From Endozoicomonas ascidiicola (lineage in GTDB: Bacteria; Pseudomonadota; Gammaproteobacteria; Pseudomonadales; Endozoicomonadaceae): 64,000 bases of DNA. Below the pieces are notes generated by a model. That model was not told where the DNA came from and ran no database searches. It was given only the letters and a program-made list of their open reading frames with translations. Positions within the stretch are counted from its first letter, which is position 1. Each line of letters starts with the position of its first letter. Both the position numbers and the translations under genes were made by a program. The stretch covers positions 258,816 to 322,815 of the forward strand of contig NZ_LUTV01000002.1 in NCBI RefSeq assembly GCF_001646945.1, written 5' to 3'. This document shows positions 27,260 to 35,891 of the stretch, one piece after another.

Positions 27260-28114
27260 TCAGGATGTTGACAGTGAGACTGGAGTATTTGGTAAATTGC
27301 CCCACTCAGACCAGGAGCCATCGTAGGCTCTGACGTTACTAAAGCCCAGGGACTTGGCAACCAGATAAGTAAAGCCAGAGCGATGATGGCCCTGACAGTG
27401 GGTAATAATGCGTTTGTCACCGTTGATTCCAATGGCTGCCAGTTCGGATTCCACTCCGTTTTTTATTCGGTAGTTTCTCTGGGGATCCATGGCGCGAGTC
27501 CATTCAAAATTCACGGCGCCGGGGATATGGCCGGCTTTCTGCGCCATGACTTTTTCGCCACTGTACTCTTCTGGTGAACGTGCATCCCAGATGACAAATT
27601 CAGGGTTATCCAGGCTATCAATAATAAAGTCACTGGAAGCGATAACGCTGTCATCAATGTTCAGAGAAACCGTTTGTATAGAAGCATCGGCAGAAGCTCT
27701 CTGGTTGAGCTGACTTTCCACCGGATGCTTTTCCTTTAACCACGCGTGAATGCCGCCGTTGAGGTAGGAATAATGCTTGTGCCCGATCACATCCAGAGTC
27801 CAGATAAAACGACCAGCCCAGCCACCGCCTTCATCATCATAGACGATAAAATGCTCTTCGCCGGTGTAGCCCAGCTCGCCGAATAAGGCTTCGAGCTGAC
27901 TGACGGGCGGGAGCTTGCCTCTGGCGGGCAGAGTGCCTGCAACTAAGCGGGCTGGGTTGACGCTGATGGCGCCGGGCACATGAGCCTGACGATACAGCTG
28001 TGGATTGCAAAGATCGATGATGATCAGGTTGTCTTTCAGGGGCTGATCGGAGGCCAGTAATGTTTCCAGAGCTTCCGGCTCCAGTATCAGTGGCAAATTA
28101 TTATTTTCTGTCAT
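27260..28114 (-). CDS. rhdA: Rhodanese (thiosulfate sulfurtransferase, RhdA type)
   Basis: About 284 residues with two tandem rhodanese domains. The N-terminal one is inactive (residues ~10-130). The C-terminal one carries the active-site loop CQGHHRSG, which resembles the CQTHHRSG loop of Azotobacter RhdA rather than the CGSGVTA loop of mercaptopyruvate transferases. ATG 28114, with AGAGAGAG upstream, is preferred over the longer frame to 28186, which would start in untypical sequence. The psd-rhdA order near rsgA-orn is conserved in pseudomonads; the prophage splits that block here. Confidence 0.88.
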   Translation of the reverse strand: MTENNNLPLILEPEALETLLASDQPLKDNLIIIDLCNPQLYRQAHVPGAISVNPARLVAGTLPARGKLPPVSQLEALFGELGYTGEEHFIVYDDEGGGWAGRFIWTLDVIGHKHYSYLNGGIHAWLKEKHPVESQLNQRASADASIQTVSLNIDDSVIASSDFIIDSLDNPEFVIWDARSPEEYSGEKVMAQKAGHIPGAVNFEWTRAMDPQRNYRIKNGVESELAAIGINGDKRIITHCQGHHRSGFTYLVAKSLGFSNVRAYDGSWSEWGNLPNTPVSLSTS

Positions 28115-28226
28115 TGAGTCTCTCTCTGGAGTGTGCCCTTTATACCCACCGGCTTTCAAGATGACGGATACAATATAATTGCCCACCTATCGTTGTTAAT
28201 GCAATATAACAAGTTAGGAGGGCATT

Positions 28227-29813
28227 ATGATAGACACAAAAGAAGAGCCTCTCGCGGTACCCGTGTACTGCTATTCCTACTACCGAATCTCATCTCCTTC
28301 TCAAGCCAAAGGTGGTGGCATCATGCGGCAAGTGGAAGCCGCTGAAAAGACCTGTGATGAGAATGGCTGGACTATGGATACCAGCTTTCATTTAACTGAC
28401 ATCGGCATATCGGCATACCATTCTAAAAATCTGGATGACCGGGCAGCTCTCGGCGGATTCATCAAGGCAGCTGAAAGTGGCCTGATCAAACTGCCTGCTG
28501 TCTTACTGGTCGAAAGCCTGGATAGGCTCAGTCGGGCAAATATAATGGATGCGCTGGAATTGTTCATCCGAATTTTAAATCTTGGCATCTCCATCTACAC
28601 CCATTACGACCGCATTCACTATAGCAAGGAATCTATCCAGGCTAATTTTGGCCCTCTGCTGATCTCAATCACCATCATGTGCCGAGCTCACGAAGAAAGT
28701 CTTATTAAGTCCGCGAGAACCAAGGCAGGATGGCAGCAGATGGTTGAGCGAATGAAGGCGGGTGGTGTTGGGCGTAAGTCAATCTATCCGCCATGGATCA
28801 CCATCGAAAATGGCAAGCCCGAGATTATCAAAAGTGAAGCCCGTATCGTGCGGGAGATTTTTGATCTATGTATTGAACAGAACATGAGTTATTCAGCAAT
28901 CGGTCGGCAATTACGGGAAAAATACGACAGAAATTATACTGGTTCTATGCTGGGTAAAATCTTCCATAAAAAGCGTGCACTCGGTATTTTCTCTCCCTCC
29001 GATATTGAGGAAATACAGGCATACCCTGCCATTGTCAGTGAAGATATATTCTATACCGCTCAGGCCAGAATAAAAGAACGATTAAATACTGGAGTGGGCA
29101 GAGGCACCAAAAAAATTAACTTCTTCAAAACAAAGTTGAGGTGCAGTGAATGTGGAACCGCAATGAGAATGAATCGGAGCAATACTTCATCAACCTATGT
29201 TTGCCGTCGTAAGCAGGAATTACGGGATTGTAGTCAGAGTTCGAAGCTTGAAGTCGGCTCTTTTCAGTCTATTTTACTGTATGCCTTATCGCTGGTGGGC
29301 ACTGATGATCTGATCGGAAAGTCCTCATCCGATAAGCTGCAAAAACTGGGAAAAGCGCTGGCGGTAGAGCAGGCAAAGCTTGATGAAAAACGGCAACGAA
29401 TTAAAAATTTAGCGGAACTGGTGGCCGCTGGTTCCAAAACCGGTGCATCGATGGTCATGAAAACTGAGTCGGAGATTCAGGAAATTGAAGTGTCGATTAC
29501 CGCATTACAGAGTGAACTTGACCGGCTTCAATCGCCTTCATTACCCCGCAATGTACAGTATATTTTTCAATTTAATCGGCGCTATTCTCTGGGTGAAGTT
29601 ACAAAAGCCGATCAAGAACCTTTTGTGAATGCTCTCAGAAAGGTGGTGGATCGGATTGTGATCAATTCGCCTGTAGCAGCAGAGCAACGGACGCTGGTGG
29701 ATATTCATCTGGTGTCGGGTGTTCAGGTATCCATCGTCGTCTTGAAGGATTACACCGCTGAGATTTTAAAAGATGGCACCAGAATCGGCCGGCACATTAT
29801 GATGAAAAAGTAA
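28227..29813 (+). CDS. Large serine recombinase (phage integrase)
   Basis: 528 residues. An N-terminal resolvase domain with the catalytic serine in YYRISSPSQAKG (near 20) and ESLDRLSRA; a Recombinase domain (~190-290, IVREIFDLCIEQNMSYSAIGRQL); a zinc ribbon with CSECGTAM and a later Cys pair (CRRKQELRDC); and a coiled-coil region (~380-430). This is the architecture of phage serine integrases that recombine attP and attB. GGAGG lies 8 nt before the ATG. It is transcribed into the prophage from its left end. Confidence 0.93.
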   Translation: MIDTKEEPLAVPVYCYSYYRISSPSQAKGGGIMRQVEAAEKTCDENGWTMDTSFHLTDIGISAYHSKNLDDRAALGGFIKAAESGLIKLPAVLLVESLDRLSRANIMDALELFIRILNLGISIYTHYDRIHYSKESIQANFGPLLISITIMCRAHEESLIKSARTKAGWQQMVERMKAGGVGRKSIYPPWITIENGKPEIIKSEARIVREIFDLCIEQNMSYSAIGRQLREKYDRNYTGSMLGKIFHKKRALGIFSPSDIEEIQAYPAIVSEDIFYTAQARIKERLNTGVGRGTKKINFFKTKLRCSECGTAMRMNRSNTSSTYVCRRKQELRDCSQSSKLEVGSFQSILLYALSLVGTDDLIGKSSSDKLQKLGKALAVEQAKLDEKRQRIKNLAELVAAGSKTGASMVMKTESEIQEIEVSITALQSELDRLQSPSLPRNVQYIFQFNRRYSLGEVTKADQEPFVNALRKVVDRIVINSPVAAEQRTLVDIHLVSGVQVSIVVLKDYTAEILKDGTRIGRHIMMKK

Positions 29814-29846
29814 GCTGAAAGGCGGTTGGAACCAGACGACCGCCCA

Positions 29847-30041
29847 CTAATCCTGATTTTCTTTAATCCACTGTTTAACCAGTGAAACCAGTATTTCGCA
29901 TTCACGACCACCCTTGGTCTTAACCAGCTCTATAAATTCATCCGCCAAAGGGTTTGAGATCACAAAGCCGTAAACCATGGTGTTATTCTTTATGCACTCA
30001 GAGATCAGGTCGGGTTCTTTCTTGGTTTTGGTGGCTTCCAT
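29847..30041 (-). CDS. Small phage protein, unknown
   Basis: 64 residues, last gene of the leftward early operon, 9 nt after the helicase gene. A Lys-rich N-terminus is followed by a predicted helical segment (ADEFIELVKTKGGRECEILVSLVKQWIKEN). The helix-turn-helix-like spacing could suit a small DNA-binding or ribbon-helix-helix protein, but there is no firm family match. AGGAGAG upstream gives a good ribosome site. Confidence 0.55.
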   Translation of the reverse strand: MEATKTKKEPDLISECIKNNTMVYGFVISNPLADEFIELVKTKGGRECEILVSLVKQWIKENQD

Positions 30042-30050
30042 GACTCTCTC

Positions 30051-31757
30051 CTAAAAATCAATATCCGTATCAAATACATCAAAGTGGTCAGCATTAAACC
30101 CCTGTGGTTTTGGCCTGTCTGCGGGGTTGTTGTTCCATTCGCTCGGGGTGCCTGCTTTTATTGTGAAGTCATAAGCCCTGATTCGTTGCCAGCGACCATC
30201 CTGAACAACCTCAATCCGACAAGGTTCTTTCATGTCTCTTGTTTCGCTAATCCTGTGCAAAGCATCGTTGGTCAGTTCAGGAACAGGATCGTGATCAAAG
30301 CGTTTTACCCACCAGATCACTGCTTTCTGTCGTGCATAACCGCCATGTTCGAAGCAAACCCATTCACGGATCGTTTCCAGACCGCAGCGATAAGAGACCT
30401 GCATTGACGGTGGTTTGCCGTTTTTCTCATGTAGGTTGTAAATGAGTTCATCTACATCCAGCCACTCCGGTTCGATCTGGTTTGCCAACAGTGCGGCGTT
30501 GGATGCTTCTGATTCATGTTTTTCCCGCTCAGGAAATTGATAGTGGCAGGCAGGGCAAACTCGCAGGCCAGCGAGGATCAGTTCAAAACATTCCGGGCAT
30601 TCTTTGACAGGAGCTTCTCCAGATCCCTTGCCTGCTTTTATATGGTCAACGGTAATTCGGTCGATCGGTCCGTGGCGTTCTACATTGCCACCGTAGTCCA
30701 ATACCAAACAGTCCGTCTTGTTGGTTTCAGGACTAATCCGCAAGCCCCGCCCAAGTATCTGGACGTAGAGTCCGGGTGATTTAGTCGCTCGAAGCAGAGC
30801 AATCATATCGGTCAAAGGCGCATCGAAACCGGTAGTGAGAACTCCCTGACTGGAGAGCGCTTTAATCCTTCCTGCTTTATAGTCAGAGAGAATACTTGAC
30901 CGTTCATCTTTCGGGGTTTCACCAGTGATGCATTCAGCCTCAATGCCATCATCTATCAGCAGTGCTTTCACCTGTTGAGCATGCGCCACGCTGACGCAAA
31001 AGATCAGCCATGCTTTCCGTTCCTGGCCATATTGGATAATTTCAGCCACGGCTTTTTCAGTTACATCGTTTTTATTGACCGCTTCTTCTATATCGCTGGT
31101 GAGGTAATCGCCCTGCCGCGTTCGCACACCGGCAAGATCAATCTTGTCTTTTCCGGCCTTGGATCGCAGCGGTGATAGAAAACCATCGTCAATTAATCGC
31201 TGAATATCCGTCTCATAAACGATCTCATCAAATAGGGGGTTCTTGCCTTCAGTCATTAATCCCTGCTTCATCCGGTATGGCGTGGCAGTGAAGCCGACTA
31301 TTTTAAGTGCCGGATTAACTTCTCGCAGTCCTGCAATCAGGCGAGAGTACATTGTTTCTGAACTTTCACTATTGAGAAGATGGCATTCATCGATAATCAG
31401 CAGATCAAAACGCCCTAATTCCTCTGCCCGCTTATGAACGCTTTGGATGCTGGCAAACAGTATTTGAGCATCGGTATTTCGTGAGTTCATTGCCGCAGAA
31501 TAGATACCGGTCGGAGCCTCTGGCCATTGGGCGATAATCTTTTCATGGTTCTGCTCAATGATCTCTTTTACATGGGAGAGAATCAGGAACCGTTGGTCTG
31601 ACCAATGTCGTAAAACGCCATGGATAAAGTCAGCGATGATCACTGACTTGCCACCACCGGTGCTCACGCAGACCAACGGATTACCATTGGAGGCGCTGAA
31701 GTATTGATAGATCGCATCAATGGCCTCCTGCTGATACCAGCGGAGTTCAAAAGCCAC
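30051..31757 (-). CDS. Phage DEAD/DEAH-box helicase (SSL2-like)
   Basis: 568 residues. A superfamily 2 helicase with Q-like start LRWYQQEAIDAI, Walker A STGGGKS, motif II IIDECHLL, motif III FTATPYR and motif VI QILGRGLRIS. A four-Cys zinc finger follows (CPECFELI...CPACHYQF, near 385). A C-terminal ~150-residue domain of unknown fold completes it. Many temperate phages carry this helicase beside recombination genes, where it probably opens DNA for replication or annealing. The start overlaps the upstream gene by 11 nt. Confidence 0.9.
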   Translation of the reverse strand: MAFELRWYQQEAIDAIYQYFSASNGNPLVCVSTGGGKSVIIADFIHGVLRHWSDQRFLILSHVKEIIEQNHEKIIAQWPEAPTGIYSAAMNSRNTDAQILFASIQSVHKRAEELGRFDLLIIDECHLLNSESSETMYSRLIAGLREVNPALKIVGFTATPYRMKQGLMTEGKNPLFDEIVYETDIQRLIDDGFLSPLRSKAGKDKIDLAGVRTRQGDYLTSDIEEAVNKNDVTEKAVAEIIQYGQERKAWLIFCVSVAHAQQVKALLIDDGIEAECITGETPKDERSSILSDYKAGRIKALSSQGVLTTGFDAPLTDMIALLRATKSPGLYVQILGRGLRISPETNKTDCLVLDYGGNVERHGPIDRITVDHIKAGKGSGEAPVKECPECFELILAGLRVCPACHYQFPEREKHESEASNAALLANQIEPEWLDVDELIYNLHEKNGKPPSMQVSYRCGLETIREWVCFEHGGYARQKAVIWWVKRFDHDPVPELTNDALHRISETRDMKEPCRIEVVQDGRWQRIRAYDFTIKAGTPSEWNNNPADRPKPQGFNADHFDVFDTDIDF

Positions 31758-32049
31758 GACCGAAGCCCTTCATCTCGTTAATGATTTTATTGGCAACCCG
31801 CTCGGCAGCTTTCCGGTCAAAGTACGTCATTTGACGTTCATAGTGCTTGCCTTGCTGCCATTCAGCGATCTGTTCACTAATCTCTGTCATAATCGACTTG
31901 ATGATTTTTTCGCAGAATAACGGACTGATAAACGGCAGATCTTCTTTAAAACTGATGCGTATGATTTCGGTTTTGTCTTCTCCGGATTCCAGGTCGATCC
32001 AGTTTTCTGAGAAGTCGGCTGTGCTGACTCTTCGCAGCTTATCAGTCAT
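31747..32049 (-). CDS. Unknown phage protein (early operon)
   Basis: 100 residues from the ATG at 32049, which overlaps the end of the preceding gene by 8 nt. No recognised domain. The C-terminal part is helical and basic (YFDRKAAERVANKIINEMK). Tight overlaps on both sides show it is a real operon member; its role could be as a partner of the helicase. Confidence 0.6.
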   Translation of the reverse strand: MTDKLRRVSTADFSENWIDLESGEDKTEIIRISFKEDLPFISPLFCEKIIKSIMTEISEQIAEWQQGKHYERQMTYFDRKAAERVANKIINEMKGFGRGF

Positions 32050-32434
32050 GATCGGCCTCCCTAACCAACAGCATTTTGTCGGCAATTTGATAAGAGAAAG
32101 CCACGGCATGTTCTATAGTGACTCCACGGTTGCTGTTGAACTCGGCAATCAATGCTGTGATAGCAAATAAATCCCGGAGTTGAATGGATTGGTTCTGAAA
32201 CGTCTCTAACTGCTTTTCCAGATCATTGATGGTTTCATTACACGCTTCTTGGGCGTATTGCTCAAAAGATGCCGTGTCTTCTATCAGGTAATGGGTGACT
32301 CGTGGATAGAAGTTACCTTGCTGGTAATCTGCAATGCAGAGTCCGCCTTCTGGATTTAACCCGATCAGATCAATCTGATCCTGTGCGGGAGAATTGCTGG
32401 CTGGTATGTACCGATAACGTTTTGAATGATCCAT
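32042..32434 (-). CDS. Unknown phage protein (early operon)
   Basis: 130 residues if begun at ATG 32434, which has AAGGA 9 nt upstream. A GTG at 32455 would overlap the upstream stop. No family recognised. The N-terminal half looks beta-rich and the C-terminal half helical (NDLEKQLETFQNQS). It lies between the nuclease and helicase genes. Confidence 0.6.
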   Translation of the reverse strand: MDHSKRYRYIPASNSPAQDQIDLIGLNPEGGLCIADYQQGNFYPRVTHYLIEDTASFEQYAQEACNETINDLEKQLETFQNQSIQLRDLFAITALIAEFNSNRGVTIEHAVAFSYQIADKMLLVREADHD

Positions 32435-32451
32435 TTCTTGTATTCCTTTTA

Positions 32452-33510
32452 TCACTGGTTAGTTTCAATCGTTCCATCAAACTGCGCTTTCAGCTCTACC
32501 AGCTTTTCATCTATTAGTAGGCTCTTGTCTTCTACTGCCCTAACTTCCTGAGATGAGAACTGCCCTTTATCCGTACCGGTCATAAACTCCTCACCCGTAG
32601 ATTTCAGGCGATAGCGTATCCAGAACTCACCGCTATCAGTGGGTTCAGCGAATTGGTCTAACAGGTAGGGGTTATAGAGATGGAGTTCACAACCGGACTT
32701 CTGAACTGACTCTGGGATTTCCATATCGTGACGGGCGCAATGCCATTCACCATCCTCAATTGGAGTGCTGTGCAGGCAGGTACGGCAATTGACTGCTGGG
32801 GCTTCCTGGCCGTGGCAGATAGAGTGGTGATCACAGAATTTGCAGAGGTACCAGCTGGGGTCTTCGCTGATTTTGCTCAGAGGGCGATCACTGACAATAA
32901 TGCAATCCGCTTTCTCAACGACAGCCTTGCCCATCACTGGATTAAGATTAATCCGCTCACCGTAAAGCTCATCTGTGTTTTTATTCACCGCTATATAGAA
33001 GGCTCTGGTCAGCTGTGGATTGGCCAGATGCATATACACCTGCATCTGAATAAAGTGTTCTGGCTTGGCTTCCTGCACGCCTTTCTTGACCAGGTTGTTG
33101 AAGGACTTCTCATTGTGAGTTTTCATTTCAATCAGATGCCAGGTCTTGGGTGCTTCAATAAAGCCCTGACCGACACCATCAAATGAGCCACCAAAATGTC
33201 CGTTGCAAGCGGAGACTCTGAACTGCTTTCCTGTAGCGGGATCGGTCTCAAACACTTTGATGCCGACCTTGCGAAGGTCAGCCACGAACCGTTCTTCTGC
33301 CAGATGGCCAGTCTGAAACAACCGCAATAACTGACCATTGTGTTTTACCTCTGAACACCAACGAAAGGTGTACCACAGCGCCCGATCACAAGGGCGGCCA
33401 ATAATGGAGCCGCCAAGATGTGCCCGAAAAGCATCTCCCTGATGATCTTCATAATGTTGGACGATGGCTTTTATCGTCGTCTGTTGTGGTTCAGGAATTT
33501 CCATTTCCAT
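32452..33510 (-). CDS. PD-(D/E)XK exonuclease-like protein with cysteine cluster
   Basis: 352 residues. The nuclease core is visible: GRPCDRALWYTFRW near 40, an Asp in GHFGGSFDGVG (near 110) and the E-x-K pair in HLIEMKTHN (near 130), then QMQVYMHL. After it, Cys residues in WYLCKFCDHHSIC and CRTCLHS resemble the Cas4/RecB-type metal or Fe-S cluster. The likely role is a 5'-3' exonuclease working with the Sak4-like annealase and DUF669 protein in phage recombination, as lambda Exo does with Beta. Substrate polarity is inferred. Confidence 0.78.
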   Translation of the reverse strand: MEMEIPEPQQTTIKAIVQHYEDHQGDAFRAHLGGSIIGRPCDRALWYTFRWCSEVKHNGQLLRLFQTGHLAEERFVADLRKVGIKVFETDPATGKQFRVSACNGHFGGSFDGVGQGFIEAPKTWHLIEMKTHNEKSFNNLVKKGVQEAKPEHFIQMQVYMHLANPQLTRAFYIAVNKNTDELYGERINLNPVMGKAVVEKADCIIVSDRPLSKISEDPSWYLCKFCDHHSICHGQEAPAVNCRTCLHSTPIEDGEWHCARHDMEIPESVQKSGCELHLYNPYLLDQFAEPTDSGEFWIRYRLKSTGEEFMTGTDKGQFSSQEVRAVEDKSLLIDEKLVELKAQFDGTIETNQ

Positions 33511-33519
33511 GGCCTCGAG

Positions 33520-33654
33520 TTATTTCCTGTTGAGTCTTCTGGCGATCCGTTGTGCCTTCTTTTTTTTCTTCCTTTCCGTCTTGGAGGGTCGTTTTTTGGT
33601 GTAGCGAGCCTTATCGAGCTTCCGCGAGGGAGTGCCCGTTGAGTTGAAAATCAT
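33520..33654 (-). CDS. Very basic 44-aa protein
   Basis: A short frame with a strong ribosome site (AAGGAAG about 6 nt before the ATG at 33654), set neatly between the DUF669 and nuclease genes. Roughly 45% of its residues are Lys or Arg, with a KKKKK run. I know no family. It could be a nucleic-acid-binding helper of the recombination genes; this is inferred from charge and place only. Confidence 0.55.
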   Translation of the reverse strand: MIFNSTGTPSRKLDKARYTKKRPSKTERKKKKKAQRIARRLNRK

Positions 33655-33705
33655 AGAATCTTCCTTGATATAACGGGGGCAAGCCCCCTTGTGACTAATG
33701 AATAA

Positions 33706-34224
33706 TTACTTCTGTCCCCATGGCGGCGCAGAATATTGCGTCGCCGGATGTGGTGGTTGTTGGGTCGATGATTGTTGAACAGATGGTTGGGCAGGCGTTT
33801 GCTGCTGAGGAACAGGCGAACCCTGTTTTGCCTGACCACCGACATTGATCCACTTCTTCACTTCATTCTTAGGGCCGTAACCCGGATCGTTTTTGATCAC
33901 TACCCGAATACGGATCACCTGATTTAATAGTTGATCAGTGTCGCTGATCATGGGTTGACCAATAGCGTGAGCGATTCGGCTTAATTCTTTTCTGCCTATT
34001 TCCTCTGCCCGTGGACTTTTGTTTTCTATATTGTGCTGCGACCAGAGTTTCCGGCTTTCATGCTGACCTTCCATAATGGTGTAGGTCAGTTTCACCATAC
34101 GACCACCGGTCTTGGTGTTTTCCAACGCCGATTCAGTAATCATGGTCAGGTACTCGCCAGCCGGTAGCGGTTCAAACTCATCGGTTGGGTCATAATCACC
34201 TGCGTTAAAACCTAACTGTGCCAT
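33706..34224 (-). CDS. DUF669 phage protein (probable ssDNA-binding partner)
   Basis: 172 residues. The N-terminal 120 match my memory of DUF669: FEPLPAGEYLTMITESALENTKTG, then YTIMEGQHESRKLW and NIENKSPRAEEIGRKELSRI. The tail is Gln/Pro-rich and ends in PPWGQK, like the flexible tail and tip of single-stranded DNA-binding proteins. In phages DUF669 lies next to Sak4-type ATPases, as here (14-nt gap). A role as the cognate SSB is inferred. Confidence 0.78.
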   Translation of the reverse strand: MAQLGFNAGDYDPTDEFEPLPAGEYLTMITESALENTKTGGRMVKLTYTIMEGQHESRKLWSQHNIENKSPRAEEIGRKELSRIAHAIGQPMISDTDQLLNQVIRIRVVIKNDPGYGPKNEVKKWINVGGQAKQGSPVPQQQTPAQPSVQQSSTQQPPHPATQYSAPPWGQK

Positions 34225-34237
34225 GGTAATCTCCTTG

Positions 34238-35008
34238 TTATTGGCTTGAGTTATGGGTCAGTGCGTCACTAAATGCCTGCCAGTTCAGCGGAAGCTCAGG
34301 CGGCAGACCATAGCGATTCTTGGCAACGAAACTCGGGCGAGCTTCGGTATAGAGGTAGCGTTGGCCGGTGCTTATGCCTCGGGTTTTGACCTTATTGAAA
34401 CCGCCTTCTTCTTTTTCAATCACGGTTTTGTAATCAGCAAACATCACGCAGTCGACGGACTCCTGGACAAGATCGCTGGCGCGTTTATGAAGTTTGATCT
34501 GATAGCGGTCATAACTGTCCGTTGTGGGGCTTTCAAATCGCTTGATTTCGGAATGGGCAATCAAAATAAAGGCCATACCCTTTTCATTGCGCAGGGCATC
34601 CAGGCCTTCCAATAACTGTCGCCACAAATCCAGTGCCAGAAGAAAGCCTTTTCCGTAGCCGAAGTCATCAATGGCCTGAAAACGCTCACCTTTCGGACCA
34701 ATATAGGTTTCGCAAAGGTGTTGCCAGATCAGCGGCTCCAGGTGGTCAACACTATCAATCACTGCAGTCTGATAGTTGTGATCCGACGTATAAAGCACGG
34801 TCAGCGCATCCAGTACATCCTGGAAAGACTTCATCATTGGGAAAGCATCTACCTCTAACTTTCCCAGACCATCCTCAGTTTGAATAAAGATAGGATTGGG
34901 AGCGCCACAACCTAATGTGGTTTTACCAACACCTGCCGGGCCATGGACAACAATGCGGGGCGCCTTGATGCCAGAAGAACGACTTATGGATTCCAGAGAG
35001 ATGGCCAT
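34238..35008 (-). CDS. RecA-fold ATPase, Sak4-like recombinase
   Basis: 256 residues. Walker A GPAGVGKTTLG (near 24), Walker B-like TAVIDSVDHLEPL (near 85) and FILIAHSEIKRFE (near 155) mark a single-domain RecA/Rad51-like ATPase. This layout, with DUF669 downstream and a nuclease nearby, fits the Sak4 group of phage single-strand annealing proteins. The start overlaps the upstream stop by one base. Annotators often call it only an AAA/nucleotide-binding protein. Confidence 0.75.
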   Translation of the reverse strand: MAISLESISRSSGIKAPRIVVHGPAGVGKTTLGCGAPNPIFIQTEDGLGKLEVDAFPMMKSFQDVLDALTVLYTSDHNYQTAVIDSVDHLEPLIWQHLCETYIGPKGERFQAIDDFGYGKGFLLALDLWRQLLEGLDALRNEKGMAFILIAHSEIKRFESPTTDSYDRYQIKLHKRASDLVQESVDCVMFADYKTVIEKEEGGFNKVKTRGISTGQRYLYTEARPSFVAKNRYGLPPELPLNWQAFSDALTHNSSQ

Positions 35009-35418
35009 TACTGCACCTCCAGTCGTTCATACTTCACCGATACTTTCTTGGGTTTGGTCGTAATGGCTTCTGCCACCTTGTTGTACTGCGCGGGATCAAG
35101 ACCTTGCAGGCTTTTTAACTGGCGGGTATCAATTTCCAGTTTGGTTCTAACCACTTTTTCAGCAACATGGGCCGGGAGTCGGTTTTTCAGGGCTTGCCAC
35201 TTCTCTACATCTAATGTGCGAGTGAAGCCGGATACCGTGGTGACTTTGTAGTAGTCACCTTTGATGGAGTAGCTACCTTCATCTTTCACACCCACCACGT
35301 CGCATAACTGCTGCTCAATGGCGAGGCGGAGATCTCTGGCCTGCTGCTCGGATTGTTTGGCCAGTTCTAACTCGTAGGCGAGTTTGTCCAGCCGTGAAGC
35401 ATCATTGCTTTCGGTCAT
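35008..35418 (-). CDS. Unknown phage protein upstream of the Sak4-like gene
   Basis: 136 residues: a helical N-terminal half (LAYELELAKQSEQQARDLR) and a basic C-terminal half (KKVSVKYERLEV). No named family recognised, though similar genes precede Sak4-like ATPases in prophages. One-base overlap with the ATPase gene; AAGGAAA in front of the ATG gives a ribosome site. Confidence 0.62.
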   Translation of the reverse strand: MTESNDASRLDKLAYELELAKQSEQQARDLRLAIEQQLCDVVGVKDEGSYSIKGDYYKVTTVSGFTRTLDVEKWQALKNRLPAHVAEKVVRTKLEIDTRQLKSLQGLDPAQYNKVAEAITTKPKKVSVKYERLEVQ

Positions 35419-35460
35419 CGCAATTTCCTTTTTTTGCGGGGTGGGAGGGGTGGAACTCAG

Positions 35461-35781
35461 TCAGCCGCTGAGCAGGTCATTGAGTTCCGGGATGGACGTC
35501 ACTACCACTTGCTGATCTTTGGTCAAATCCACCAGTAATTCCCCAAGACGAAAACGACGGGGGATGACTGTCAGCGGTTGGCTGACGGACGTATCCGGAT
35601 CATTGAGTTGGCGGTTGTAGTCCTGAATCACATCAAGCAGCGCATCGACAGCAGACTGAGACTCACATTGGACAGCAGTGATTTGTTGGGAAAGGTGTTG
35701 GGCTTCGCCGTGCAGCGAAACCACTTGTTGTGCGAGAGTGCTGATTACATCCTGAACAGCAGAAAAGTCCGTTTTGTTCAT
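35461..35781 (-). CDS. Unknown protein, first gene of the leftward early operon
   Basis: 106 residues. Residues ~5-55 form an amphipathic helix or short coiled coil (TLAQQVVSLHGEAQHLSQQI). Position one behind the operator region resembles the place of lambda N, but there is no arginine-rich motif, so an antiterminator role is not supported. Function unknown. Confidence 0.55.
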   Translation of the reverse strand: MNKTDFSAVQDVISTLAQQVVSLHGEAQHLSQQITAVQCESQSAVDALLDVIQDYNRQLNDPDTSVSQPLTVIPRRFRLGELLVDLTKDQQVVVTSIPELNDLLSG

Positions 35782-35798
35782 GACTGATTAGGCGATCT

Positions 35799-35857
35799 GT
35801 TATTGATTGTTAAATACAGACTGCCTTTCAGAAAATTAGTTGTCAATGATTGTTTAA
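35799..35857 (-). promoter_or_regulatory. Operator/promoter region of the leftward operon
   Basis: On the minus strand TTAAACAATCATTGACA (35841-35857) is identical, 17 of 17, to a sequence upstream of the rightward operon at 36619-36635. A weaker relative, TTTAACAATCAATAAC, lies at 35799-35814. The core CAATCATTG is palindromic apart from its centre. TTGACA would be the -35, but no good -10 is found at 17-18 bp, so the operator reading is safer than the promoter one. Confidence 0.6.
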
Positions 35858-35891
35858 ATATAAGTTAATATTTTTTCGGATCGGGTTTGTT

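Noticed and set aside
28219-28225. AGGGCAT shared by the recombinase leader and 52505-52511 as an att core
   Set aside because: Seven bases that include a ribosome site are too little. The right att site is probably lost with the tail module, and no longer match was found.
28115-28226. Missing half of tauD at the left prophage edge
   Set aside because: All frames of this 112-nt stretch were read on the tauD strand and none resembles a dioxygenase C-terminus, so simple insertion of the phage into tauD is not supported.
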